DNA of 32,040 nucleotides from Clostridia bacterium (GCA_017481495.1 JAFUPC010000115.1:1-32040), one strand, 5' to 3'. Positions 22,499-31,247 are shown, counted from the stretch's first letter. Notes: a model not told the origin generated them from the letters alone. Made by a program: numbers and translations.

Positions 22499-23287
22499 TC
22501 ATTCTTGTGTTGAACTCCTGTTCTGCCGGTAGATTTCAAACGCGAGAATCGAAGCCGCGGACGCGGCGGAAAGGGCACCGTCAAAGGGTCTTCCGTAGTC
22601 AAGACGGACAACGGCATCCGCTTTTTTCAGCACCGCACGGGAAATGCCACGCCGCTCCCCGCCGACGATGAGGAACACGGGACGGGAGAGGTCCGCGTCG
22701 TACATCGGTACGGAATCGGCGATGTCGGCGCAGATGATTTTATATCCTGCCGCACGGAAAATGTCAGCCGCATTGGCTCCGCTCTCCGAGACATACATGG
22801 GAAAGCGCTCCGATGCACCGGCGGATGCCCGGCAGACGATGCCGGCGGCAGTCATCCAGTTTCGGGGAGAGAGGATGACCGCATCCGCACCTGATGCGTA
22901 CAGGGAACGCATCGCATAACCGAAGTTGTAGGGATCCTCAATACCCTCCAGCATGACGCAGAAGCCGTTTGGGGGCAGGGGAGTGGATTCGGTGAGGGTG
23001 GGAATGGACCGCGCCGTACAGCGCGCCAGAACGCCGCCGTGCGTGTTTCCGATGCAGAGCGCATCAATTTCTGCCGCAGGGCAGATGTGAATCGGGAAGC
23101 CGTATTCCTGCGCGCGGTGGGAAAGCCACGCAAGCTCCTTTGCGTGGGACTTTGTGCGGTCTTCGGCGTAAAACAGCTCCGTGATGCGGCGGTCGTTTGT
23201 GCCGCCTGCCATGCCCTCCAGCACTGCGCGGACGGAGACCATGCCCTCCATCAGATTGCTGTCAGTAAATTTATCAGTTTCTTTCAT
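22499..23287 (-). CDS. TrmH/SpoU-family RNA 2'-O-methyltransferase
   Basis: The protein has 262 aa. An N-terminal substrate-binding domain (GMVSVRAVLEG) is followed by the knotted SPOUT domain. Motif 1 is EDPYNFGYAMRS (Asn, Gly, Arg kept), motif 2 is FLIVGGERRGIS, and motif 3 is RPFDGALSAASAASILAFE. Such enzymes methylate ribose of tRNA or 23S rRNA using SAM. Motif 3 has Ala-Leu-Ser where the family has Ser-Leu-Asn, so the active site is atypical. It starts 7 nt after the ABC exporter stop without a clear ribosome binding site and is the last gene of a four-gene operon. The target nucleotide is not predictable. Confidence 0.85.
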   Translation of the reverse strand: MKETDKFTDSNLMEGMVSVRAVLEGMAGGTNDRRITELFYAEDRTKSHAKELAWLSHRAQEYGFPIHICPAAEIDALCIGNTHGGVLARCTARSIPTLTESTPLPPNGFCVMLEGIEDPYNFGYAMRSLYASGADAVILSPRNWMTAAGIVCRASAGASERFPMYVSESGANAADIFRAAGYKIICADIADSVPMYDADLSRPVFLIVGGERRGISRAVLKKADAVVRLDYGRPFDGALSAASAASILAFEIYRQNRSSTQE

Positions 23288-23294
23288 TTTTTAT

Positions 23295-25541
23295 TCAAAC
23301 ATTGTCATGTGTCATTTTGGACATCTGCCGCTGTGCCATGACAAGACCGTAGTAGATGCCCTGTTTCTTTACCAGCTCCTCATGCGTGCCGACCTCTGCG
23401 ATCTTGCCCTTGTCAAGGACGATCAGGCGGGTGGCGTTGCGCAGGGTAGAGAGCCGGTGCGCGATGGCGAGCGTGGTTCTGTTTTTGGAAAGCTTCTGCA
23501 AAGCATCCTGGATCTGCTTTTCGGTTTCCGTGTCGAGGGATGCGGTCGCTTCGTCAAGGATCAGGATGCGCGGGTCATGCAGCAGTGCTCGGGCGATGGA
23601 AATGCGCTGGCGTTCGCCGCCGGAGAGGGTGTGCCCCTTTTCGCCGACCTTCGTGTTGTAGCCGTCTGGCAGCTTCATGATGAATTCGTGCGCACCGGCG
23701 ACCTTTGCCGCGGTGATGATCTCATCCCGTGTCGCATCGGGCTTTGCATACGCGATGTTGTCGTACACCGTGCCGGAGAACAGGAACGTCTCCTGGAGTA
23801 CCACACCGATCTGGGAACGCAGACATTCCTGCGACAGGTCGCGGATGTCCTCACCGTCGATGCGGATGGCGCCGTCCTCCACTTCGTACAGACGCATGAC
23901 GAGGTTGATGAGCGTGGATTTGCCGACACCGGACTTGCCGACGATGCCGATAAATTCACCCGGCTGAATGTCAAGCGAAATGCCTTTCAACACTTCCGTG
24001 GCATCGTCGTAGCCGAAGTGAACATTGTCAAAGGAGATCTGTCCCTTGATGCGGATGTTCTTTGCCTCCTCCTTGTCGCCGATCTCCACTTCCTCATCAA
24101 GTAGGTCAAAGACCTTGACCATCGAGGTGAACAGACGGGTCAGCTGTCTTTGGAGATTGGACAAAAGAAATACGGGGCCGGAGTACAGCATACTGACATA
24201 CGAGGAGAACTGCGCCATCTCACCAAGGGTCATGTCGCCGTTCAGAATGGCGTTGCCGACGTAGAACAAAAGGAACAGCTCGCCCGTGCGCATGAAGAAG
24301 TCCAGAATCGGGCGGAAAATGGCGTAGAACTTTTCGTTCTTTGCGGAAATTTCCGCTTCGGCATAGGTCACCTTGTCGTATTTGTCCATTTCGTACTGCT
24401 CCATGCCGAACGCCTTGACGACGCGGATGCCGGAGAAGATGTCGTGGAGGATGGTGCTGGATTTGGCATTCAGCTCCCACTGCTTGTGGTAAATTTTGTG
24501 CGTATACCGCCAGAATACGCGGTGGAACATCGACATCAGCGGTATGGGAAGCAAAATCATCAGCGCAAGCTTCCAGTCCTCCATGAACAGCATGATGGAA
24601 ATACCGATGAAGATAAGCGACTGTTCGATGATGTCCGACAGCCGGTAAACGACGAACTGCTGGATCTCTTGCGTGTCGCCAGTCACGCGCTGCATGATCT
24701 CACCGGCGGTGCGCTTGGAGATCTTCGACACAGACAGCATCTGCACCTTGTCAAACACCATCTCGCGCAGGCGCACGATGATCTTGTTGCCGGTCGAAAT
24801 GAGCGCCATACTGCGGAAAATGGAGATGCCCTTTGTCACGATGTGCAGAACGAACATCGACAGAATCACCGTGCAGAAGCCGGAGAACGCGCCCACGTTG
24901 TGCGGGGTGATGTACTCGTCCACGAGCACGCGGTTGATATACGGGTTTACCATGTTCAGTCCCGTGATGACGAAGAACAGAACGATGGAGAGCAGGAGCG
25001 TCCATTTGTACGGACGGGCGATCTCCCAGATGCGCGCGAACATTTTCTTTTTGTCCACGCAGTGCATACAGATGTTGGAGCCGTGCCGGTATTTCCGTCC
25101 GCATTTGGGGCAGAAACGGTTGTAGTTTTTGTCGTAATCGGGGTCGAGATAGCCGGTCTCCTTGTAGTGGTTCAGCCGTTTGGCGACCGTGGCGTATTCG
25201 TTCTGGTGCGACATATCGCCGCGGCAGAGAATGCGGATTTCCCCGTTGTGACGGCATTCCATTGCCACCTCACCGACACCCGAATCCGCGCGGAAGTCCG
25301 TCAGCTCGGCAAGCGGATAGTGTGCGGTCTCGGCACCGTTTTCCACGATATAAAGCACATCGTCCACCAGTGCCAGATACCCCTTGACCGGGGTGCATCC
25401 GGAAACGGACAAATCCGAGGACAGCACCAGCCGGAAATGTTTGTCGGCAAGGGAGGGGAGGACGTGCAGAATCTGTTCCCGGATATACGCCTTGCGGTCG
25501 GGAATCAGAGGAGTCGTTTTTTCCGTCAAGAGAAATTTCAC
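23295..25541 (-). CDS. ABC exporter with N-terminal zinc ribbon, subunit 2
   Basis: The protein has 748 aa. Residues 1-135 form an unusual soluble domain. A zinc ribbon follows, with Cys144, Cys147, Cys158 and Cys161 (CPKCGRKYRHGSNICMHC). Six transmembrane helices span about 175-470 and a nucleotide-binding domain about 500-735. Walker A is GKSGVGKST at 535-543, the signature LSGGE at 639-643, Walker B has Asp663-Glu664 and the H-loop His695, all intact. The closest general type is lipid or drug exporters (MsbA/LmrA class). It follows a DUF1854 gene and a similar exporter, so a heterodimer is likely. The N-terminal extension and zinc ribbon are not part of ordinary exporters of this class. 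Confidence 0.9.
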   Translation of the reverse strand: MKFLLTEKTTPLIPDRKAYIREQILHVLPSLADKHFRLVLSSDLSVSGCTPVKGYLALVDDVLYIVENGAETAHYPLAELTDFRADSGVGEVAMECRHNGEIRILCRGDMSHQNEYATVAKRLNHYKETGYLDPDYDKNYNRFCPKCGRKYRHGSNICMHCVDKKKMFARIWEIARPYKWTLLLSIVLFFVITGLNMVNPYINRVLVDEYITPHNVGAFSGFCTVILSMFVLHIVTKGISIFRSMALISTGNKIIVRLREMVFDKVQMLSVSKISKRTAGEIMQRVTGDTQEIQQFVVYRLSDIIEQSLIFIGISIMLFMEDWKLALMILLPIPLMSMFHRVFWRYTHKIYHKQWELNAKSSTILHDIFSGIRVVKAFGMEQYEMDKYDKVTYAEAEISAKNEKFYAIFRPILDFFMRTGELFLLFYVGNAILNGDMTLGEMAQFSSYVSMLYSGPVFLLSNLQRQLTRLFTSMVKVFDLLDEEVEIGDKEEAKNIRIKGQISFDNVHFGYDDATEVLKGISLDIQPGEFIGIVGKSGVGKSTLINLVMRLYEVEDGAIRIDGEDIRDLSQECLRSQIGVVLQETFLFSGTVYDNIAYAKPDATRDEIITAAKVAGAHEFIMKLPDGYNTKVGEKGHTLSGGERQRISIARALLHDPRILILDEATASLDTETEKQIQDALQKLSKNRTTLAIAHRLSTLRNATRLIVLDKGKIAEVGTHEELVKKQGIYYGLVMAQRQMSKMTHDNV

Positions 25542-25561
25542 CGCCGTTCGTTTCGGGTGGT

Positions 25562-26146
25562 TTATAAGTAAAGTTCGATCTTCTTGTAGCTCTGCCGGTC
25601 GAGGGCTTCGACATCCGGGATCTCAAAGCGGTTGCCGTCCACATCCAGAATGAAGATGTGGCTGTGATCGACCTTCAGCATGGAGCGGTAGGTGTCCTGC
25701 ACGGTAAAGGAGAAGTCCTTTACTCCGACGAGATCGACCCGCCAGTAGGAGAAGCCGTAGCGTTCCTTGACGGAGAGGATGCGCTCGATCTTCGGCGCGT
25801 AATACTTGCGGGCAAGCTCTCCCTGCAGAATTTTCTGCGTGTCGGGGGAGAGGGCGGAAAGCTCACGGATCATGCCGATTTCTTTCTGGTCCTTGTCCTG
25901 CACGGAAATGTAGGACGTCGGCATATCGAACGGAAACGCCGCGTGCAGAAAGATACGTTCCCAGGTCTTTTCTTCGTCTGCCTGCGTTTCCGCATTGTAT
26001 ACGGTCGCGGCAAGGGAAAGGAAGCCGTTCTGTTCTGTGAAACGGGCATTGCTATCATCAAGATACTGGATCCGGACAACAGAGGAAAGGTCGGATGCGG
26101 GCGCGGGATCCGGTGTTTTCGGGGTACTTGTCTGTATATCAGTCAT
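25562..26146 (-). CDS. DUF1854-domain protein
   Basis: The protein has 194 aa and carries the DUF1854 pattern: RIQYLDDSNARFTEQNGFLS near the N-terminus, then ISVQDKDQKEIGMIRELSAL, and the block RILSVKERYGFSYWRVDLVG. It ends with a beta segment (SHIFILDVDGNRFEIPDVEA). DUF1854 is an uncharacterised domain often found at the C-terminus of, or next to, ABC transporters. Here it is a separate gene between two zinc-ribbon ABC exporters, 25 nt and 20 nt from each, which suggests a cytoplasmic accessory subunit of that transporter. There is no signal peptide. The function in transport is unknown. Confidence 0.85.
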   Translation of the reverse strand: MTDIQTSTPKTPDPAPASDLSSVVRIQYLDDSNARFTEQNGFLSLAATVYNAETQADEEKTWERIFLHAAFPFDMPTSYISVQDKDQKEIGMIRELSALSPDTQKILQGELARKYYAPKIERILSVKERYGFSYWRVDLVGVKDFSFTVQDTYRSMLKVDHSHIFILDVDGNRFEIPDVEALDRQSYKKIELYL

Positions 26147-26171
26147 GGGAGGGGTTCCTTTCGGGATGGAA

Positions 26172-28484
26172 TCAGGCTTCGATGCCGACGTTTTTCAGTG
26201 CATCGGCCTGGAGCTTGTACAGTTTGTAGTAGATGCCTTTCTTTTCGAGCAGTTCCTTGTGCGTGCCGAATTCCGGCATCTTGCCGTTTTCGATGACGAT
26301 GAGTTTGTCGGCGGAGCGCAGGGTGGAAAGACGGTGCGCAATCATGATGGTCGTGCGATCCTTGGTCAGCCGTTCCAGTGCCGATTGAATCTGCCGCTCG
26401 GTCTGGGTATCCATCGCGGCGGTCGCTTCGTCCAGAATCAGAATCTTCGGGTTGCGCAGAATCGCGCGGGCAATGGAAACGCGCTGGCGTTCGCCGCCGG
26501 ACAGATCGCGGTAGCCGAAGCCGATACGGGTCGCATACGCATCGGGAAGCTTCATGATGAAATCGTGCGCGCCGGCGATCTTGGAGGCTTCCAGAACCTC
26601 CTCATAGGTCGCATCGGGGCGGGCATAACGGATGTTGTCGAGAATCGTTCCCATAAAGAGATATGTTTCCTGGGAAACGATGGCGACATTTTTGCGGATG
26701 TCCGCAAAGGCAAGGTCACGGACGTTTACGCCGTCGATGAGAATTTCGCCCTTGGAAACGTCGTAAAGACGGATGAGCAGATTGGCAAGCGTGGATTTTC
26801 CGGCGCCGGTGTGACCGACAATGCCGATGACCTTGCCCGCTTCGATGTCAAAGGAAACCCCGTCGATGACCTTGCGGTTCTTGACGTAGGAAAATTCAAC
26901 ATCTTTGAAGGTGACCCGTCCCTGTACGTTTTCCAGCCGCACGGGGTCGGGACGTTCGACGACCTCCGGAACGGCATCCATGATTTCCAGAAGACGGTTG
27001 ACCGCATTTAAGCAGTCCGCGCCCCAGTTGACCATATCGACAAAGAAGTACATCGGGCCGTAGACCATGTTCATGTAAGTAACGAACGTGAGCAGGGTGC
27101 CGTAGGTCAGCGTTCCCTTGACACACATCCAGCCGCCGACCGCCCAGACCATGATGTTGCCGATGTAAAGCAGCATATCGACCATCGGGAATGCCCAGGT
27201 CTCAAAGTCGGAGAGCGCTTTGTCGTCGTGTGCCACGCGCTTGGAACGGGCATGGAACCGGGTGGTCTCCTCGCGCTCCTTGGAAAACGCCTTGACGACG
27301 CGCACGCCGGACAGAACGTCCGACAGCTGTGCGTTCATCGAGCGGCGGGAGCCGTAACGCTTCGCCCAGAGCTTGTCGAGCTTGTGGAAGATGATCTTGA
27401 TCGACCACACGAACAGCGGCAGGGTGACCAGCGACAGAAAAGCAAGCAGGGGATGCAGTGCAAACATCAGAATGACGATGACGATGATGGTCATGACATT
27501 GACGACGAGTGACTGGAAGCCGTCCACGAAGAACCAGTAAATGGAGCTTGCATCGCTGTTGACCTGGGTCATAAGACCGCCCGTCTGCCGTCCGGTGAAG
27601 AACGACAGGGAAAGGCGTTCGATGGAGGCAAAAATCGTCTTTTTGAGGTCGTAGATGACCTTTGCCGTGATGCGTGCGCTTACACTGGCGGAGATCATCG
27701 AGAAGACCGAGTTGATGATGCGCGTCCCGATGACGATGCCGAGCACCAGGAGAATGTTGCCGAAGAACGCACCGGTTTCTGCAAGCACTTCATCGTAAAA
27801 GAAGCTGTTGGAGAAATACGGCGTGATAACGGACAAGACCGCCGACAGCACCATGATGATGAAGATCACGACGATGCTCATTTTGTATTTTAAGAAAAAG
27901 CCGCCCATCCGTTTGATGAGCTTGCCCTTGTCCATACAGTGCGGGCAGATCTTGCGGTTGGGGTCGGGATACCGCCGTCCGCACTTCGGGCAGATGATCT
28001 CCCGGTCGAAGTCCTCGTCGTCGGGCTTGATCTCGCCTTTTTCCTTTAACTGTCCGAAATACTTGATGAACAGATTCGCCGAATTTTTCGCCGAACCGGA
28101 CAGAAACGACAGAAGAACGGGCTTGCCCGTGTCATTTTCGTCCTCTTTGTAAACGGCGGTCATGCGGGCATCGGAGATCAGGTTCTCGACCTTCATGTCG
28201 CTGATCTTTGATACCGGATAATACTGCCACCCGATCTCGGCAAAGTCGCAGGTGAGCTTTTCCGGGTGCAGAAGCTGTTCCGCCGGGGTCATGTTTTTCG
28301 GCACGAGCGTTTTGACACCGCTTACAAGAATCAGGTCATCCTTTGTTGCGATGAGCCAGTTGTCGCAGTAGACGTGCTCCGGGGAAATGTCGGTTTTCGC
28401 ACACAGAAGAATGCTCTCCTTGGCAATTCCGCGTTCTCCGAGAAGACACACGAGTGCCGCCGGCATTTTGTCAATTTCCAGCAT
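26172..28484 (-). CDS. ABC exporter with N-terminal zinc ribbon, subunit 1
   Basis: This 770-aa protein is the first gene of the operon. Residues 1-155 are a soluble N-terminal domain of PH-like appearance. A zinc ribbon follows with Cys165, Cys168, Cys180 and Cys183 (CPKCGRRYPDPNRKICPHC). Transmembrane helices span about 200-490 and the ATPase about 520-755. Walker A is GHTGAGKST at 557-565, the signature LSGGE at 661-665, Walker B has Asp685-Glu686 and the H-loop His717. Both catalytic sites of the presumed heterodimer are therefore consensus, unlike many heterodimeric exporters where one is degenerate. AAAGGAGA lies 15 nt before the ATG. The substrate is unknown. Confidence 0.9.
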   Translation of the reverse strand: MLEIDKMPAALVCLLGERGIAKESILLCAKTDISPEHVYCDNWLIATKDDLILVSGVKTLVPKNMTPAEQLLHPEKLTCDFAEIGWQYYPVSKISDMKVENLISDARMTAVYKEDENDTGKPVLLSFLSGSAKNSANLFIKYFGQLKEKGEIKPDDEDFDREIICPKCGRRYPDPNRKICPHCMDKGKLIKRMGGFFLKYKMSIVVIFIIMVLSAVLSVITPYFSNSFFYDEVLAETGAFFGNILLVLGIVIGTRIINSVFSMISASVSARITAKVIYDLKKTIFASIERLSLSFFTGRQTGGLMTQVNSDASSIYWFFVDGFQSLVVNVMTIIVIVILMFALHPLLAFLSLVTLPLFVWSIKIIFHKLDKLWAKRYGSRRSMNAQLSDVLSGVRVVKAFSKEREETTRFHARSKRVAHDDKALSDFETWAFPMVDMLLYIGNIMVWAVGGWMCVKGTLTYGTLLTFVTYMNMVYGPMYFFVDMVNWGADCLNAVNRLLEIMDAVPEVVERPDPVRLENVQGRVTFKDVEFSYVKNRKVIDGVSFDIEAGKVIGIVGHTGAGKSTLANLLIRLYDVSKGEILIDGVNVRDLAFADIRKNVAIVSQETYLFMGTILDNIRYARPDATYEEVLEASKIAGAHDFIMKLPDAYATRIGFGYRDLSGGERQRVSIARAILRNPKILILDEATAAMDTQTERQIQSALERLTKDRTTIMIAHRLSTLRSADKLIVIENGKMPEFGTHKELLEKKGIYYKLYKLQADALKNVGIEA

Positions 28485-28551
28485 GGATGGGATTCCATCT
28501 CCTTTCGTTGTCGGATCACAGATCTGGTCGGATCGGTTGATCCTTTTGAAT

Positions 28552-28565
28552 TAAACATATGTTTA
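28552..28565. promoter_or_regulatory. Candidate operator palindrome
   Basis: TAAACATATGTTTA is a perfect 14-bp palindrome about 14 nt downstream of the -10 of the exporter operon promoter, at about +7 to +20 of the transcript. The position suits a repressor site. Confidence 0.45.
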
Positions 28566-28578
28566 CCTGTATATATCT

Positions 28579-28607
28579 ATTATACCTGATAATTGCGGAA
28601 TTGTCAA
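28579..28607 (-). promoter_or_regulatory. Consensus promoter of the ABC/DUF1854/TrmH operon
   Basis: On the minus strand TTGACA (28607-28602) and TATAAT (28584-28579) are both perfect with a 17-nt spacer; the spacer has TTCCG near the -35 and GG before the -10. Confidence 0.9.
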
Positions 28608-28688
28608 TCATTATAATCAAACTCGCCGCCCGAAAACGGAAAGATTTTCCTGTATTTTATGCGAAATGTAAATATTTTCGGATTTTCA

Positions 28689-28717
28689 TTGCAAAATCCC
28701 GCCGGATGTGGTATACT
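28689..28717 (+). promoter_or_regulatory. Promoter of the 29-aa membrane peptide gene
   Basis: TTGCAA (28689-28694) and TATACT (28712-28717) have a 17-nt spacer and an extended -10 (TGTGG), as in the promoters at 8504 and 12825. Confidence 0.75.
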
Positions 28718-28759
28718 TATGGAGATAGGAAATTGTACTGGAAAAGGAGGATGCCGGAT

Positions 28760-28849
28760 ATGAAAATTGCATCGTTTGTCATCAGTGTCACCGCCATGTG
28801 CTGCTCGATCGTTGCGCTGATCTTTGCACTGGTCAGACACAAGAGCTGA
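28760..28849 (+). CDS. 29-aa single-pass membrane peptide
   Basis: The gene encodes a very short peptide starting MKIASFVISVTAMC and ending in RHKS. Residues 3-24 form one hydrophobic helix with two adjacent Cys, followed by a basic tail. It has its own promoter (28689-28717), an excellent ribosome binding site (AAAGGAGG, 28743-28750) 9 nt before the ATG, and a terminator right after. This full set of signals argues that it is a real gene. The upstream in-frame ATG 28751 is too close to the ribosome binding site. The function is not known; small membrane peptides of this sort often regulate a membrane partner or act as type I toxins. Confidence 0.65.
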   Translation: MKIASFVISVTAMCCSIVALIFALVRHKS

Positions 28850-28871
28850 AAAAGGGACGAAGAATAAAAGG

Positions 28872-28913
28872 AAAACTCCATGCCGCTGTAAAAGAACGTG
28901 CATGGAGTTTTTT
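28872..28913. terminator. Bidirectional terminator
   Basis: A perfect 12-bp stem, AAAACTCCATGC (28872-28883) with GCATGGAGTTTT (28900-28911), is flanked by T-runs on both strands. It separates the small peptide gene (plus) from the carboxypeptidase-like gene (minus). Confidence 0.9.
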
Positions 28914-28921
28914 ATAAAAAT

Positions 28922-30292
28922 TTATCTTCTCCGTGTCAGATTCGGCTGACGGCGGCGCTGGGCACGGCGGCGCGCTTTTTCGCGGTAGACAGCAGTGAAG
29001 AGTACATACAGAATTGCGATGAGCACGGCGGCGGCACAGCCGATGGCAAACAGACGGCTTGTGACGATCTTTCGGATGAGGGTCAGAAAGTACAGAAATT
29101 CACTGCGCGAAACGTCTCCTTTGGTGACGAGATTGACGGATGCGACCAGCTCCCCGTCGTATTTGACGGTCAACACCCCGGCAATCTCGCCCTCTGCGAT
29201 CGGTGCCTGAATCGTGTCGGAGAGCAGGATGTGATGCAGCTCGATCGCGGTATCGACATCAATGTCTTTGGGCAGGAACATTTCGATGGGAGACTCCGGC
29301 AGCAGTGTGACATAGTCAACCTCCGAGGACAGCTCCACGGGAATCTCGCTGATCATGGTCGTATTGTCCACGACCGTTACGAAATCGTAGTTGTTGTATG
29401 CCCAGTCCACCAGCGTTTCGCAGTCGTGGTAGGTGTAGACGAAATTGTCTTCCTCACTGTAATAGGAATTCATGCAGACGACGATGTAGGTACAGCCCTG
29501 CTTGCGGATGGAGGTGACGAGACAGTAACCGCCCTCCTGCGTGTTGCCGGCGTTCATACCTTTGGCAAGGGAGTTGTAGTATTTCGTATAATACTGCGTG
29601 GAAACGATGTAGTTGCGATTGACGATGGTGCGTTCGGCGCGTTTGTTGGTCTCCGGAATGACGTATTTGGTCTCGGAGGACATCGCCATGAAGTTGGAAT
29701 TGGTATACGCATACAGCGCAATACGCAGGGTATCGTGCGCGGTGGTGCGCATATTTTCATCGTGGATACCGGTGCAGTTGGTGTAGATGGTGTCCTTGCA
29801 TCCGAGCTCTGCGGCTTTGGCGTTCATCTGGTTGACGAATGCCGTGACGTTTCCGGCGATGGTGTACGCAAGCACGCACGCCGCATCGTTGGCACCGCTC
29901 ATGAGTGCCGCATACAGCAGATTGCGCACGGAAATCTCCTCCCCGGCGACAAGGCCGATGGATGTGCCCGCAACGCCCGACAGCGCTTCTGCGGGAACGG
30001 TCAGCACCTCATCGAGGTTGTCGGCGAAGTATTCCAGCGCAAGCATCCCGACCATGATCTTGACGGTGGAGGTGGGGAAGACCTTGGTGTCGATCTCCTT
30101 GCCCCAGAGCACCGAATCTGTTTCCAGATTGTAAATGAGACACGCCTGTGAGGTCAGCCCCTCCGGGTCAGCAACAGCACTGACCGTTGTCATCATGGAC
30201 ATAACGGACACGACTGCCAGGACAAGGCACACAAGCGCACGGCGGCAGGAAAACCTGTGTTTTGCCGGGGACAGGATTGCGATATCAGACAT
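28922..30292 (-). CDS. D-alanyl-D-alanine carboxypeptidase-like protein with degenerate motifs
   Basis: This 456-aa protein is of the DacA/DacF (peptidase S11) family. A signal sequence lies within residues 18-40. The catalytic domain has the SxxK motif STVK (Ser75, Lys78). Aligned to family members, the second motif (usually SGN) reads GAN at 133-135, and the third (usually KTG) reads NAG at 247-249 within GMNAGNTQEGGYCL. A PBP5-type C-terminal domain follows, then a transmembrane helix at about 412-432 and an Arg-rich tail. Family members trim the terminal D-Ala of peptidoglycan stem peptides. Here activity is doubtful and a binding role is possible. ATG 30292 overlaps the ribF stop by 8 nt, so translation is coupled. 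Confidence 0.85.
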   Translation of the reverse strand: MSDIAILSPAKHRFSCRRALVCLVLAVVSVMSMMTTVSAVADPEGLTSQACLIYNLETDSVLWGKEIDTKVFPTSTVKIMVGMLALEYFADNLDEVLTVPAEALSGVAGTSIGLVAGEEISVRNLLYAALMSGANDAACVLAYTIAGNVTAFVNQMNAKAAELGCKDTIYTNCTGIHDENMRTTAHDTLRIALYAYTNSNFMAMSSETKYVIPETNKRAERTIVNRNYIVSTQYYTKYYNSLAKGMNAGNTQEGGYCLVTSIRKQGCTYIVVCMNSYYSEEDNFVYTYHDCETLVDWAYNNYDFVTVVDNTTMISEIPVELSSEVDYVTLLPESPIEMFLPKDIDVDTAIELHHILLSDTIQAPIAEGEIAGVLTVKYDGELVASVNLVTKGDVSRSEFLYFLTLIRKIVTSRLFAIGCAAAVLIAILYVLFTAVYREKARRRAQRRRQPNLTRRR

Positions 30293-31247
30293 GGCATAAC
30301 TCCTTGGTTTCGTCAAATGCGGACACCGAGGCTTCGATGTCGCGGGAAATCTGTTCTTTGAGGGCATCCAGCGCGGGAAACGGTTTCTCGTCCCGCAGAC
30401 GTTTCCCGAAAAAAACACGGACGGATTTGTCGTAAAGCCAGCCGCGGTAGCCGATGATATGCGTTTCGGCGTTGGGGGTGTGGCTGTCGTTTTCTTTGAT
30501 GGACGGGCGGGTTCCGAGATTGGTCACACCGGGATACAGACATCCGTTCAAGGAAACGACGGATGCGTAGGTTCCGCGCATGGGCGCCTGCATCGCCGGG
30601 GGAATGTTCTGGTTGATGGTGGGAACGCCGATTGTGCGGCCGAGCGCCTTTCCGTGTACCACTGGCAGACAAATAGAATGACACCGCCCAAGACACCGCG
30701 CTGCGGTCATCGTCTCCCCGCATTCAAGCAGGGAACGGATGCGTGTAGAGGAAACTGCTTCGCCGTCCAGTGTCACGGCATCGACAACCAAGACGGGAAA
30801 GCCGGCGTTTCCCAGAATTTCCGAAAGACGGGACGGCGTTCCCGCGGCTCCTTGTCCGAACCGGAAATTGAATCCGCAGACAGCACCTCTTGCACTGCAC
30901 TGCTTTTGTAAAATGTCCGTGACAAAACGGTCAGCCGGGGTATCGCGGATCTCGGAAAAATCAGTCAAAAAGGCGTACCGGATACCGTGCGACGCAAACA
31001 GCGACAATCGCTCGGATAAGGTCGTCAACAGCCGTGTGCGCCCCGAAAACGGCGGTTCGGGAAACGTCCAGACCGCGGGCGCGGCGTTCTGTGTCTCCGC
31101 CAGCGATACCGCTGCGGAAAGGAGTGCGGCGTGTCCCAGATGGACACCGTCAAAGGTGCCCAGTGCCGGGACGGTGGAGAGGGCAGAAATTTCCTCTGTT
31201 GTTAGTTGTCTGTATTGGTTCTGTAAATCAAACACGGTCATGCTCAT
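30285..31247 (-). CDS. ribF: Bifunctional riboflavin kinase/FAD synthetase
   Basis: The protein has 320 aa, the normal length. The N-terminal nucleotidyltransferase domain has ALGTFDGVHLGHAALL at about residues 28-43, GFNFRFGQGAAG and SSTRIRSLL. The C-terminal riboflavin kinase domain has GKALGRTIGVPTINQ and the Gly-Tyr-rich segments RGTYASVV and TNLGTRPSIKEN. It converts riboflavin to FMN and FAD in the cytoplasm. A promoter lies at 31296-31324. Starts at 31247 and 31241 are both possible. The end overlaps the carboxypeptidase-like gene, an unusual pairing for ribF, which commonly follows truB and rbfA. Confidence 0.94.
   Translation of the reverse strand: MSMTVFDLQNQYRQLTTEEISALSTVPALGTFDGVHLGHAALLSAAVSLAETQNAAPAVWTFPEPPFSGRTRLLTTLSERLSLFASHGIRYAFLTDFSEIRDTPADRFVTDILQKQCSARGAVCGFNFRFGQGAAGTPSRLSEILGNAGFPVLVVDAVTLDGEAVSSTRIRSLLECGETMTAARCLGRCHSICLPVVHGKALGRTIGVPTINQNIPPAMQAPMRGTYASVVSLNGCLYPGVTNLGTRPSIKENDSHTPNAETHIIGYRGWLYDKSVRVFFGKRLRDEKPFPALDALKEQISRDIEASVSAFDETKELCHV

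Noticed and set aside
24150..25571. Long plus-strand frame opposite the ABC exporter (473 codons)
   Set aside because: Antisense shadow of a conserved ABC gene, caused by codon bias; His/Val-rich translation without domains.
23295..28484. ABC exporters as the exporter of the RiPP cassette
   Set aside because: They lie about 8 kb away on the other strand under a separate promoter and lack a C39 peptidase domain.
28898..30151. Long plus-strand frame opposite the carboxypeptidase-like gene
   Set aside because: Antisense shadow; it starts inside the bidirectional terminator region and has no family features.
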